NCBI RefSeq assembly: GCF_025211055.1
Contig: NZ_JAOARO010000021.1
Location: 1-46,606 of the forward strand
Length of the DNA: 46,606 nucleotides
Reading direction: 5' to 3'
Source: Vallitalea sp.
Lineage (GTDB): Bacteria > Bacillota > Clostridia > Lachnospirales > Vallitaleaceae
Within the stretch, counting starts at the first letter, position 1, and every line of letters begins with the position of its first letter. The notes beneath the pieces were generated by a model. That model was given only the letters and a program-made list of their open reading frames with translations, made no database searches and was not told where the DNA came from. This document shows positions 34,437-42,964 of this stretch, in pieces. The position numbers and the translations under genes are program-made.

Positions 34437-36189
34437 TATTGCCTCCTCCCAAGCTATAAGAAGTTTTTCTGGCTTCTTCATAATCACGCCAAGCATTTCT
34501 GTAATATTCGTTTTTCTGTTTTACTTGTTCATGAGTACCTACACATGATATTGTATTATTTTCTACTACTGCTATTCTATCACACTGTAGAACTACACTT
34601 AGACGATGGGCAACTATAATAACCGTTTTCCCTTTACAAAGATTCTGAATCCCTTTGTCTATCTCTAGTTGATTTTCTGGGTCTGCCGCTGAAGTAGCTT
34701 CATCCAGTATTAGTATTGGGGCATTCTTAAGAATCGCTCTAGCAATAGCAATACGCTGTTTTTCTCCTCCTGAAAAACGAGAACCATAACTTCCAACAAG
34801 AGTATCATATCCATTAGGCAATGTCATTATGAAATCATCAATTTGTGCTTGTCGTGCAGCTTCTCTAACCTGTTTTAATGAAGCATTACTTCCCATCCTA
34901 ATGTTCTCTAAAACGCTACCTCTGGTCAAAAATGTTTTTTGGAAAACTATTGATACATTTTCTAATAATTGTTCATAATTTATGTCTTTTACATTCTTGT
35001 CACCAATCATTACATTTCCACGATTAACATCGTAAAACCTAGCCATCAATTGGACTACTGTACTCTTACCGGCACCAGAACGTCCAACTAAAGCTATTTT
35101 TTCTCCATCTTTTATATTGATATTACAATCCTTTAATATATTAGTGTCACCATCATAACTGAATTTTACATCTTTCAGTTTAATTGAATGGCTATCAGGA
35201 AATTTACTACCACCTACATAAGCAGGTATATTAAGAATTTCTTCTGCTTTTCTTATTCCTATCAATACTTGTGCAAAGTTAGTTCCCAGCTCTTGTAATG
35301 GTCGTAATTCCGTTAAATATAGCGAGCCTACAAAAGCAAATAATATAAAAGCACTAGCCGTCAATGTCCCTTTCATGAACCAATAACCACCTATAGGTAC
35401 AATAAGTAACAGCCCACATTCTACAATCACTATATACATGGCATAAGGTGGTCCCATTTTACGAGATATCTTTTTCCAAACCGAACATTCGTCTTCCACT
35501 GCATTAGAATATTTTGTAAATGACCTGCTTCCCATATTATAAGCCTTAATCAGCTTCATCCCACTAATGTACTCAATCATTGTTGAATTAAGGTCAGCAA
35601 TTGATCTTGAAGCATTATCCATCATTTCGTCTGTTCCTCTAAACATCATTCCCATAACTATAAAAGCAAACACTAAGGGAATTATAGAAATAAGAGCCAA
35701 TTTCCAATTCACTGTACATAGATATATGAATATGGCTATAGGACCACTTATGTAAAATATGAGCTCTGGTAAATGATGAGCCAAAAATAATTCCAGTTTT
35801 TCTATTTCCTCATTTAGAACTGTTTTTATTTCACCAGTGTTACGCTCGCTTAGATTCCCAAGAGGCGCTTTAGCCATATGGTCTATGACCATACAACGCA
35901 CTTTAAATAGAGTATTATAGGCTCCTTTATGAGACAATATACCTGATGTACCAAACAATAGAAATCTAAAAATAATCCCAAGAAAAAGTACTAAGCAATA
36001 GTGAATAATAACATTTTCTGTACATGTACGGGCATAAATATTTTCTAGAATCTTATATACAGCATAATATGGAACAGCTGTACTCAACCCACTGATTAAT
36101 GATAATATAACTGATAAATATAGATAATATCTATCCTTACCAGCCCATTTCAATAATTGTAAAACTAATTCTTTTTTACTTTTCTTCAT
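34420..36189 (-). CDS. ABC half-transporter, exporter fold (YbtP/IrtA-like)
   Basis: A 589-aa protein counted from the ATG at 36189, which has AAAGGAGTG 6 bp upstream. The membrane domain covers about 1-315. The ATPase carries Walker A GRSGAGKST, signature FSGGEKQRIAIARA and Walker B ILILDEATSAAD. Both this subunit and its partner keep catalytic Glu residues (DEATSAAD, DEATASLD), so neither nucleotide site is obviously dead. It lacks the FAD/siderophore-reductase domain of mycobacterial IrtA. It is the first gene of a two-gene operon downstream of the AraC/ECF operon. The substrate is inferred only from the iron-related neighbourhood. Confidence 0.88.
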   Translation of the reverse strand: MKKSKKELVLQLLKWAGKDRYYLYLSVILSLISGLSTAVPYYAVYKILENIYARTCTENVIIHYCLVLFLGIIFRFLLFGTSGILSHKGAYNTLFKVRCMVIDHMAKAPLGNLSERNTGEIKTVLNEEIEKLELFLAHHLPELIFYISGPIAIFIYLCTVNWKLALISIIPLVFAFIVMGMMFRGTDEMMDNASRSIADLNSTMIEYISGMKLIKAYNMGSRSFTKYSNAVEDECSVWKKISRKMGPPYAMYIVIVECGLLLIVPIGGYWFMKGTLTASAFILFAFVGSLYLTELRPLQELGTNFAQVLIGIRKAEEILNIPAYVGGSKFPDSHSIKLKDVKFSYDGDTNILKDCNINIKDGEKIALVGRSGAGKSTVVQLMARFYDVNRGNVMIGDKNVKDINYEQLLENVSIVFQKTFLTRGSVLENIRMGSNASLKQVREAARQAQIDDFIMTLPNGYDTLVGSYGSRFSGGEKQRIAIARAILKNAPILILDEATSAADPENQLEIDKGIQNLCKGKTVIIVAHRLSVVLQCDRIAVVENNTISCVGTHEQVKQKNEYYRNAWRDYEEARKTSYSLGGGNNDETK

Positions 36190-36277
36190 GTATAACACTC
36201 CTTTCATGACTAATAATAAATAATTTATTAATTCTTATCTACTCCAATTGATTGTAAATAGCCCACTTAAAAATAAA

Positions 36278-36309
36278 CCACAGCATACGCTTCAGCGAAT
36301 CCTATGGTT
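36278..36309 (-). terminator. Terminator after the AraC/ECF operon
   Basis: Stem AACCA...TGGTT with inner CGC-TTCA-GCG overlapping the araC stop codon. The minus-strand side continues TTATTTTTAAG. It separates the ECF-araC operon from the ABC operon. Confidence 0.6.
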
Positions 36310-37273
36310 TACTTATTACACCACTTATTCTATATTTTGATGGCGTCAAATTAAATTCATTTTTGAATGCTTTTGCGAATTTTCCTCCATTGGAATATCC
36401 ACAAGCAAGTGAAATGTCCATTATTGACATATTTGAATCAATAAGAAGCTCTTTTGCTCTCTGCATCTTGCGTATTCTACTATAAGAAAAAACAGGATAA
36501 TCGTATATGCTCTTAAAACCTTTTTCTAGGTCAGTTGCATTCATTCCAACCATCTCAGAAAGTGTCTGAACAGTAATCCATTCATCAAGTCTAGTAACTA
36601 TAATACGTCTAGCTTCTTTAATTTTATCAACTGATGTCTTTGAAAAATAAATCACCCTGTTATCTTTATAATCTGAATCGGACAACAAGTATAATAAAAG
36701 TTCAGTTATCTTGATTTTCATAAGATGAGTCTTAAACTTATCAGGAAGAACCCATAATTCTTTGAAAATATGTTCAACACTTTCATTGGCATTACTTATA
36801 ATGCACGAATCAGTTTTAAATACTTTTTGAAAAAAAGTCTCTTCTCTAAATTCATTGGTGCCTAACATATTATTAAGACTTTTAATAATATCAGGCAAAT
36901 AAAGCATTACAGTTATTCCTACATATGGTTTTGTAGTAAAATCGCAGTACAGAGCATCTGTTTGGCAGTTAAATAAAGATATATCTCCATCTGACATATA
37001 AGCATATCTTTGATTTTTGAACTTAATTTCAACATGTCCTTTTAGACAATAGTTTATCTCTATGGAATCCACATCAATCTTCATTGTTTTATTCAATGGC
37101 TTGAAAAGTTGTATATCATTATAAATAACTTCAACTCCTGGCATAACATTATAACTACGCATGGTACCTTTCCCCGCATAGGAAGCTACCTTATATAATA
37201 CCGAGTTTTTCTGAGAAATCTGTTTATCAATAATGGATCTATAGTATGATTGATTTTCCTCTACTCTTCTCAT
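36302..37273 (-). CDS. AraC-family transcriptional regulator
   Basis: A 323-aa protein. The N-terminal half (about 1-215) is a cupin-like sensor, and the C-terminal 100 residues are two HTH motifs (TVQTLSEMVGMNATDLEKGF and SIMDISLACGYSNGGKFAKA, then F-NLTPSKYR). It follows the ECF ATPase gene by 37 bp and is probably co-transcribed. It has the general layout of the YbtA/AlcR/PchR regulators that activate siderophore uptake genes when the iron-siderophore complex binds. It may activate the ABC pair just downstream. AAGGAG precedes the ATG. Confidence 0.88.
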   Translation of the reverse strand: MRRVEENQSYYRSIIDKQISQKNSVLYKVASYAGKGTMRSYNVMPGVEVIYNDIQLFKPLNKTMKIDVDSIEINYCLKGHVEIKFKNQRYAYMSDGDISLFNCQTDALYCDFTTKPYVGITVMLYLPDIIKSLNNMLGTNEFREETFFQKVFKTDSCIISNANESVEHIFKELWVLPDKFKTHLMKIKITELLLYLLSDSDYKDNRVIYFSKTSVDKIKEARRIIVTRLDEWITVQTLSEMVGMNATDLEKGFKSIYDYPVFSYSRIRKMQRAKELLIDSNMSIMDISLACGYSNGGKFAKAFKNEFNLTPSKYRISGVISKP

Positions 37274-37310
37274 CTTTAACTCCTTCTTTTATATAACCTT
37301 CATAAATCAC

Positions 37311-38765
37311 TTATACTATAAAAAACTCTTGAAGTTTTTCTATGTTTTTTTCATTAAGAGTAAAATCATCTTTTAACATACCATCATCAAAATGTATAAT
37401 ACGATTGCAAGCTAAAGATATAAATTCATAATCATGGGTTACAATGAATATTATCTTGCCCTTGCAAGCCAATTTTTTAATTAAAGCTACAACTTGCAGC
37501 ATGCTGTCGTAGTCAAGACCACTTGTTGGCTCATCAAATACTAGAATGTCTTTTTTACATATCATACTTACTGCCACAGCCGTCCTTTGTTTTTGACCTC
37601 CTGACAATGTATTGGGATGCCTATCTTTGTATTGATAAATTTTCAGATCTTTCATTACCTGTTGTATAAGTTCCGTATCAGGATTTTTAATGCCAAAATG
37701 ACATTCATTCTCTACATTTTCACTGAAAAGCTGGTAATTTACATCTTGCATAACCATATAGGATAGCTTTAATCGCTGTTTATTACTCACTTTCTTACCT
37801 TTCCAGCAAAAGTTGCCTTTACACCCTTTGTGTAAACCGCATACACTTCTTAGAAAAGTAGATTTTCCTGCTCCATTATGTCCAATGATTCCTATAATCT
37901 CTCCATGTTTTGCACTTATAGCAATATCTTTCATAACCACTTTTTTCTTGTATGCTACTGCCATCTCATTAATATCCAGAACATCCTCATTAACTTTTTT
38001 GGTTTTACTGATTGGTACAATGGTTGATAAATCAGTAGTTCTAAACCCTAATTTTCTTCTTTCATTGAAAGGAATATTTATAAATTTATCTTTATCATAT
38101 ATTTTTTTGATTTCACCTTCTTCAACATGAATAACCCTGTCAATGATATCCCTAAGGTAATACAATCTATGTTCTGCTATGATGATTGTTTTACCTTGTT
38201 CTTTTAACATTTTAAGAATATCACGTAACTGGGATATGGCATCTACATCCAGATTGGAAGAAGGTTCATCAAGAACGTATATATCTGGAGACATGGCATA
38301 TATGGAAGCAAATGCGATTTTTTGTTTTTCTCCTCCAGATAACTCAAAAATACTTCTTCCCATTAATTCCGTCAATTTTAAATCTTTTTCTGTTTTCCTT
38401 ACACATCTCTTCAATTTTTCATGTGGATATGAAAGGTTTTCTATACCAAAGGCTATTTCACTATCTGTATCCACATTAAAAAATTGTGTACGGGGATTTT
38501 GAAACACTGATCCTACTTTTTCTGCAATCTCATACATATTCATTTCCAGAATATTTCTATTATCTATTTTTATACTACCTTTTAATTCTCCAGAATAAAA
38601 ATGAGGAATTAACCCATTGATCAACCTTGTTATTGTAGTTTTACCACAACCGCTTTTCCCACATAGAAGAATACACTCACCGTTTTTTATAGTGATATTA
38701 ACATTTTTAATTCCATTCTCTTCTTTACCTTGATAAGTAAAAGAAGTATTCTTTATTTCAATCAA
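37311..38765 (-). CDS. ECF transporter double ATPase (A-A' fused)
   Basis: A 484-aa protein with two ABC domains. Domain 1: Walker A GKSGCGKTT (about 37-45), signature LSGGEKQKIAFAS, Walker B IYVLDEPSS. Domain 2: Walker A GHNGAGKST, signature LSGGQKQRTAVAVS, Walker B ILVFDEPTSGLD. This duplicated CbiO form drives one T and one S subunit. The start is TTG at 38765 with AAGGAGG about 7 bp upstream. It is the third gene of the S-T-AA'-araC operon. Confidence 0.9.
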   Translation of the reverse strand: MIEIKNTSFTYQGKEENGIKNVNITIKNGECILLCGKSGCGKTTITRLINGLIPHFYSGELKGSIKIDNRNILEMNMYEIAEKVGSVFQNPRTQFFNVDTDSEIAFGIENLSYPHEKLKRCVRKTEKDLKLTELMGRSIFELSGGEKQKIAFASIYAMSPDIYVLDEPSSNLDVDAISQLRDILKMLKEQGKTIIIAEHRLYYLRDIIDRVIHVEEGEIKKIYDKDKFINIPFNERRKLGFRTTDLSTIVPISKTKKVNEDVLDINEMAVAYKKKVVMKDIAISAKHGEIIGIIGHNGAGKSTFLRSVCGLHKGCKGNFCWKGKKVSNKQRLKLSYMVMQDVNYQLFSENVENECHFGIKNPDTELIQQVMKDLKIYQYKDRHPNTLSGGQKQRTAVAVSMICKKDILVFDEPTSGLDYDSMLQVVALIKKLACKGKIIFIVTHDYEFISLACNRIIHFDDGMLKDDFTLNEKNIEKLQEFFIV

Positions 38766-38777
38766 ACTATTGCCTCC

Positions 38778-39500
38778 TTATGTCATAATCGCTATTGTCA
38801 ACAACCCTGAAAAACAAATAGTACAAATAACATCTGTATATGAGAAACGGATTGTCTGTACACATGTACGGATTTTAGGATTCTCAATTCCTCTTGTTAC
38901 CGCTGCAGCTGAAAGTTCATCTGCAACTTTGGATGCAGACATCATAAGTGGAACATATGCACATTCTATAGTTTGAAGAGGTCTAGTTATCAATCCTCTA
39001 AATGATGGTGTGACATTTCTCATTTTCATAGCATCTTTTATAAAACTCCAATCCTCTCCTACCATAGGAAAATATCTCAGCATAACCGTTAAGGGGATAA
39101 CTACAGTTTTGGGCATATGTATACGATTCATTGCTGCCATGAATTCGTTGACTCTGGTTGTTGAGATGATTATTCCTCCAAGCATACCACATGGAAATAT
39201 CTTTCTTATGAACATACAAAAACTAACTATAATCACCTTAAAGGTTCCGCCAATATATATGGAACCTAACATTTGTATTATCAATATCATAAAATAAATT
39301 GCTGACATTTTAAAAGTTAATCGGTAAGCACCACTAACTAATCCAAGCAAAATGATAAAACATGCAAGGATTACTTCCAATTTTATGGAACCTGCAAAAA
39401 AAATGGATAAATTACCAACTAATAGTATAAATAATTTTGTTCTTGGATCTATATGTACAAGTCCTTGTTTTTTTGTACTTGTTCCAAATATCATGTTCAT
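38778..39500 (-). CDS. ECF transporter T component (CbiQ/EcfT family)
   Basis: A 240-aa protein with about five or six helices. The coupling motif is in KVADELSAAAVTRGIENPKI (A-x-x-x-RG). The start overlaps the stop of the S gene by 4 bp (ATGA) and a good ribosome site lies inside that gene. It joins the S component to the double ATPase. Confidence 0.9.
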   Translation of the reverse strand: MNMIFGTSTKKQGLVHIDPRTKLFILLVGNLSIFFAGSIKLEVILACFIILLGLVSGAYRLTFKMSAIYFMILIIQMLGSIYIGGTFKVIIVSFCMFIRKIFPCGMLGGIIISTTRVNEFMAAMNRIHMPKTVVIPLTVMLRYFPMVGEDWSFIKDAMKMRNVTPSFRGLITRPLQTIECAYVPLMMSASKVADELSAAAVTRGIENPKIRTCVQTIRFSYTDVICTICFSGLLTIAIMT

Positions 39501-40108
39501 GCTACTATTCCTGCTTTTTCAAATTGTTTCTTTAATAATCTCTTTCCTAATAACGCACTAATGAATGCTAATAGTAATGTTCCAATAATCATTGCTGGCA
39601 ACATCCAATCTTTAGCTGTTTCAACCATGATATTCATATAACTTTGTTCTGTCCCTTTTCCAACTAGATAATCTATGTACTTGTTTTGATTAATCCATAA
39701 CATCATATAAGACCCTATTGGATTGAGAGAAAAAATCATAAACCCCATAATATTAAGTTTCATATTATTGAATTTCCCTGCTCCTGAAATCAGTTCTGCT
39801 ACAATTGCAAGCACTATATATGCAACAGACCATAACCAATACATTCCTGTAACAAACATCAGTAGTCCCATTAAAATACCAAGTATAAGTATTGGACCAT
39901 GTTTAGGAACTTTAGCTATTAGTAGAAGGTATACAGGACCTGTAAGAAGTGCTACAGCAGGTGGTAATAGAAATGTCAACACTGGATTAGGTGCAAAGAA
40001 TATTCCCCCAATCATCGTCATTACAAAAAAAAGTGCTGAAAAAATTCCTGTTACCACTAAATCTTTAATACTAAGTTTTTGTTTTGAAACAGTTGATAAA
40101 TTAGACAT
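39497..40108 (-). CDS. ECF S component, MptD/Trep_Strep-like family
   Basis: A 203-aa membrane protein with about six helices (IKDLVVTGIFSALFFVMTMI, FLLPPAVALLTGPVYLLLIA, GILMGLLMFVTGMYW). It resembles the family labelled MptD or Trep_Strep, which sits beside ECF modules and AraC regulators in streptococci and treponemes; I assign it from memory of the pattern. Streptococcal ECF systems in iron loci have been reported to import heme. The promoter carries a Fur box, so heme or an iron-metallophore is the leading guess. AGGAGG precedes the ATG. Confidence 0.8.
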   Translation of the reverse strand: MSNLSTVSKQKLSIKDLVVTGIFSALFFVMTMIGGIFFAPNPVLTFLLPPAVALLTGPVYLLLIAKVPKHGPILILGILMGLLMFVTGMYWLWSVAYIVLAIVAELISGAGKFNNMKLNIMGFMIFSLNPIGSYMMLWINQNKYIDYLVGKGTEQSYMNIMVETAKDWMLPAMIIGTLLLAFISALLGKRLLKKQFEKAGIVA

Positions 40109-40151
40109 ATATTAATCCTCCTATTTTAGTAATCTCTTTATTTCATATCAC

Positions 40152-40223
40152 CTTATTGACAAAGCAATTATGATTAATTAAAATAGCAATAGACTGATTT
40201 ATTGCTATATTGCTGTCAATAAG
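40152..40223 (-). repeat. Nested inverted repeats in the ECF promoter/leader
   Basis: Outer arms CTTATTGAC(AA)AGCAAT/ATTGCTGTCAATAAG (15 bp, one 2-nt bulge) enclose ATAGCAAT-N10-ATTGCTAT (183-208 of this block, i.e. 40183-40208). The right outer arm reaches the -10 at 40222, so the outer repeat acts more probably as DNA, while the inner hairpin would be in the leader RNA. No U-run follows. Confidence 0.5.
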
Positions 40224-40258
40224 TATACAATGCTCTAGAGAAAATGACAATGATTCTC
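40222..40258 (-). promoter_or_regulatory. ECF operon promoter with Fur box
   Basis: On the minus strand TTGTCA (40245-40250), 17 bp and TATACT (40222-40227) make a good promoter. The plus-strand sequence GAAAATGACAATGATTCTC (40240-40258) matches the Fur consensus at 15 of 19 positions and covers the -35. Iron-bound Fur would therefore repress the S-T-AA'-araC operon and perhaps the divergent araC gene. Confidence 0.65.
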
Positions 40259-40267
40259 AAATACATT

Positions 40268-40297
40268 CGCCTAATCCTAGTAAAAAATCGTCTAATC
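40268..40297 (+). promoter_or_regulatory. Direct repeats typical of an AraC operator
   Basis: CGCCTAATC (40268-40276) and CGTCTAATC (40289-40297) match at 8 of 9 positions and are exactly 21 bp apart, two helical turns, the usual half-site spacing for AraC-type proteins. They lie between the two divergent genes, just before the ribosome site of the AraC gene at 40323. Confidence 0.5.
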
Positions 40298-40322
40298 ATG
40301 GCATTAGGGGGAGGAATTAAAA

Positions 40323-41300
40323 ATCAAAAGTATAATTAAAGATATACATGAACCTTATTTATTAGAAAAGGGATTCACATTAGATAATACTAATAAACAA
40401 TTTAATACAATGGGTCAATGCTATAAGATCGATCCTAAGATTGGAAAAGGTCATTACTGGATATACGCTCATAGCAATCTATTTGCTATTGCTATTCATG
40501 ACTTTTACTTCTATGAAGATTATTTATTAGAATGTAGATTACCAGAATATCTAAGTATCACTTATTATGATTCTCTTTCAGGAGAAGAATTGAATCCATA
40601 TAAACGATTGAATGCAGGCTGCGTAAAAGGATATTGGAGCAACGGTGAAATATATAAATCATTATTTCATAAGAATATTCCAATTCGCTCAATTGGTATT
40701 GAAATTACGCCAGAGTATTATGAGGATTATCTAAAATCCAAATACTCAGGAGAATATATAAGTCCTCGTTCAGCTGTCCTAAGTATAGATGAAGATACAA
40801 TCTTTCCTGAAATGGTTTTGTTATTACATCAAATCAGAAATTACAAAAGCACAGGAATGGCAGCAAGATTATTCTTTGAAAGCAAAGTAACTGAGGCTAT
40901 ATCTCTTCTTATTGAGAGATCAAAACGGATGAAACCCAAAACTCCTAAAAGGATTACTAAACAAGACCTTGAAAATCTTGAAACTGTTACTTCCTATATA
41001 AATGACCATTACGCCTATGACCTTCACCTGGAAAAGCTATCACAAATAGCATGTATGGGAACTACTAAACTAAAATCTAATTTTAAAGAGATTTATAAAT
41101 GTACTATTACGGAATATATACAACATAGACGTATGAGTCAAGCAGAACATTTGTTGGGAAATACAGACCTTAATATAGGTCAGATCGCTGGTATTGTAGG
41201 ATATCAAAGTGCCAGCCGATTTTCAGAATTATTCAGAAAAAGTACAGGATTACTTCCTAGTAAATATCGAGAATTATCATTAGGAGAGAATGTAAGATAG
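40323..41300 (+). CDS. AraC-family transcriptional regulator with an apparently non-standard start
   Basis: About 325 residues. The N-terminal sensor half is followed by two HTH motifs (HLEKLSQIACMGTTKLKSNF and NIGQIAGIVGYQSASRFSEL, then STGLLPSKYR). The first standard start is the ATG at 40410 (296 aa), which has no ribosome site. A strong GGGGGAGG at 40307-40314 lies 8 bp before an in-frame ATC at 40323. The 29 codons between are open and protein-like (KSIIKDIHEPYLLEKGF). Either ATC is used or an original TTG/ATG has mutated. It faces the ECF operon and likely controls it, in the manner of YbtA/PchR-type siderophore regulators. Confidence 0.82.
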   Translation: MKSIIKDIHEPYLLEKGFTLDNTNKQFNTMGQCYKIDPKIGKGHYWIYAHSNLFAIAIHDFYFYEDYLLECRLPEYLSITYYDSLSGEELNPYKRLNAGCVKGYWSNGEIYKSLFHKNIPIRSIGIEITPEYYEDYLKSKYSGEYISPRSAVLSIDEDTIFPEMVLLLHQIRNYKSTGMAARLFFESKVTEAISLLIERSKRMKPKTPKRITKQDLENLETVTSYINDHYAYDLHLEKLSQIACMGTTKLKSNFKEIYKCTITEYIQHRRMSQAEHLLGNTDLNIGQIAGIVGYQSASRFSELFRKSTGLLPSKYRELSLGENVR

Positions 41301-41312
41301 CTGAATATAAGG

Positions 41313-41346
41313 CAGCCTCAATCTGAAGTGTATCAGACTGAGGCTG
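41313..41346 (+). terminator. Terminator of the AraC gene
   Basis: Stem CAGCCTCA(A)TCTGA/TCAGA(C)TGAGGCTG with a 6-nt loop. On the plus strand it is followed by TTTATTTAATAATT. It lies between two convergent genes and probably also serves the MATE gene weakly. Confidence 0.75.
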
Positions 41347-41351
41347 TTTAT

Positions 41352-42737
41352 TTAATAATTATATTGCTCTTTTAATTTGTTATTCTCAGGATGCTCTTTA
41401 ATCTTATGATTAAGGATTGAGAATTCTTTTATAATGAGAAAAATGCTCAATATAACAGTAAGTAAATCTCCTAGAGGCATAGCTATCCAAGCTCCTGTTT
41501 CACCAATAATCCTAGGTAAAATCAATACAATAGGTATGAAGAATAATATCTGTCTTCCCATAACCAAAATAGCTGCTTTGCTCCCTTTTCCAATTCCTTG
41601 AAAGAATATGATGGACATTGACATGATACCATATAAGATGAAAATACCTAAAAATATTCTGAACCTGTCAATACCAATCTGAGCTAAAGATGCATCTGTT
41701 ATAAACCAACTTAATATAGTTTTTGGGAACAACATGAAACAAAGCCATAATGCACCTGCAAGACAAGTAGAAATTTTGGTAAATGTCAACATCGCTTCTT
41801 TTACACGTCCATATTGCTCGGCTCCATAATTGGCACCTATTATTGGCTGTACCCCTTGGGCAATGCCCCATAATGTTATAAATGCAAACATCATGACTCT
41901 ATAAGATGCACCCATAATAATGATACTATCATTACCACCTATATCAGAAAGTACTTTAAACATAACAGACATCTGGATTGCAGGCATTATTTGCATTACC
42001 ATACCTGAAACTCCAACATTCAACATCTTAGGCATAATATCAAATGACATCTTAAAACTTTGTTTAGTTATTTTTATTACGCTCTTGCCTGATTTGAAGT
42101 ATATGATATCTCCGATTGCTACACAAATCTGTGCAATAACAGTTGCTAATGCAGCCCCCTCAATTCCCATACCAAAGAATTTAATAAGAATAGGGTCTAA
42201 TATAATATTTATCAACGTACCTGAAATAATAATCTTCATGGCAATCTTCATTTGTCCTTCACCACGAATCAGGAAATTAAGTGCTGGTCCTAAGGCTGAA
42301 AATATAAATCCTAGAGATATAATCCTTAAATATCTGGTTCCTAAAACTAATATGTCATCTGTGGCTCCAAGAAATTTTAGCATAGGATTAGCAAAATTAT
42401 AAACTATTATAGTCAACAATATTGATAATACTGAAACTCCTATTAGAACATTACCAAAGAGTTTATCTATAGTTTTCTGATCCTTTTCACCAATTGCCCT
42501 AGATAAAACAGACATTGCTCCCATAGCAAGCAGCATTGCTACAGCAGTATTCAAAAGCACCACATTATATGCTAGAACTATTGCTCCAACACCTTCCCCT
42601 GACACAAATTGCCCAACAAAAATAGCATCAACCATATTATACAAGCCAACTGCTAACATTCCAACCATAGCTGGTATAGCAAGTTTTATAAAAAGTTTAC
42701 CCATACTCATTTCTAATAATTCTTTTCTACTATTCAT
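41352..42737 (-). CDS. MATE family efflux transporter, Fur-regulated
   Basis: A 461-aa, 12-helix MATE protein (two MatE halves). The start MGKLFIKLAIPAMVGMLAVG, the loop EGVGAIVLAYNV and IRGEGQMKIAMKIIISGTLI are family-typical. It uses a Na+ or H+ gradient to export organic cations, drugs or small metabolites. AAAGGA precedes the ATG. Its promoter spacer is filled by a 17/19 Fur box, so it is made under iron limitation. Export of a metallophore, or of a breakdown product of iron-chelate uptake, is a reasonable inference; drug efflux is the default alternative. Confidence 0.92.
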   Translation of the reverse strand: MNSRKELLEMSMGKLFIKLAIPAMVGMLAVGLYNMVDAIFVGQFVSGEGVGAIVLAYNVVLLNTAVAMLLAMGAMSVLSRAIGEKDQKTIDKLFGNVLIGVSVLSILLTIIVYNFANPMLKFLGATDDILVLGTRYLRIISLGFIFSALGPALNFLIRGEGQMKIAMKIIISGTLINIILDPILIKFFGMGIEGAALATVIAQICVAIGDIIYFKSGKSVIKITKQSFKMSFDIMPKMLNVGVSGMVMQIMPAIQMSVMFKVLSDIGGNDSIIIMGASYRVMMFAFITLWGIAQGVQPIIGANYGAEQYGRVKEAMLTFTKISTCLAGALWLCFMLFPKTILSWFITDASLAQIGIDRFRIFLGIFILYGIMSMSIIFFQGIGKGSKAAILVMGRQILFFIPIVLILPRIIGETGAWIAMPLGDLLTVILSIFLIIKEFSILNHKIKEHPENNKLKEQYNY

Positions 42738-42877
42738 TTTTTAGTTCCTTTCTATAATTTTTTTATTAAATAATATATATTTTAGACAAGTCTCCTTCCA
42801 GTCTACATCTATAGTATCATTATCATAAATACTCAAAAATATATTGTTTTCAGTAAATTATATTGAAAATACATTAT

Positions 42878-42906
42878 ATCATAATGATAATGATAGTTAT
42901 TATCAA
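42878..42906 (-). promoter_or_regulatory. MATE promoter with Fur box in the spacer
   Basis: On the minus strand TTGATA (42901-42906), 17 bp and TATGAT (42878-42883). Between and over them lies GATAATGATAGTTATTATC (plus strand, 42886-42904), 17 of 19 positions of the Fur consensus. Confidence 0.78.
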
Positions 42907-42964
42907 TTATATTATATTTCTATTACTATATAATGTCAATATATAGTATCGAAAAATTAAAGTA

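Noticed and set aside
34437..34496. Longer start for the second ABC half-transporter
   Set aside because: It lies deep in the upstream gene without a ribosome site, whereas the ATG at 34436 has GGAGGAGG at normal spacing.
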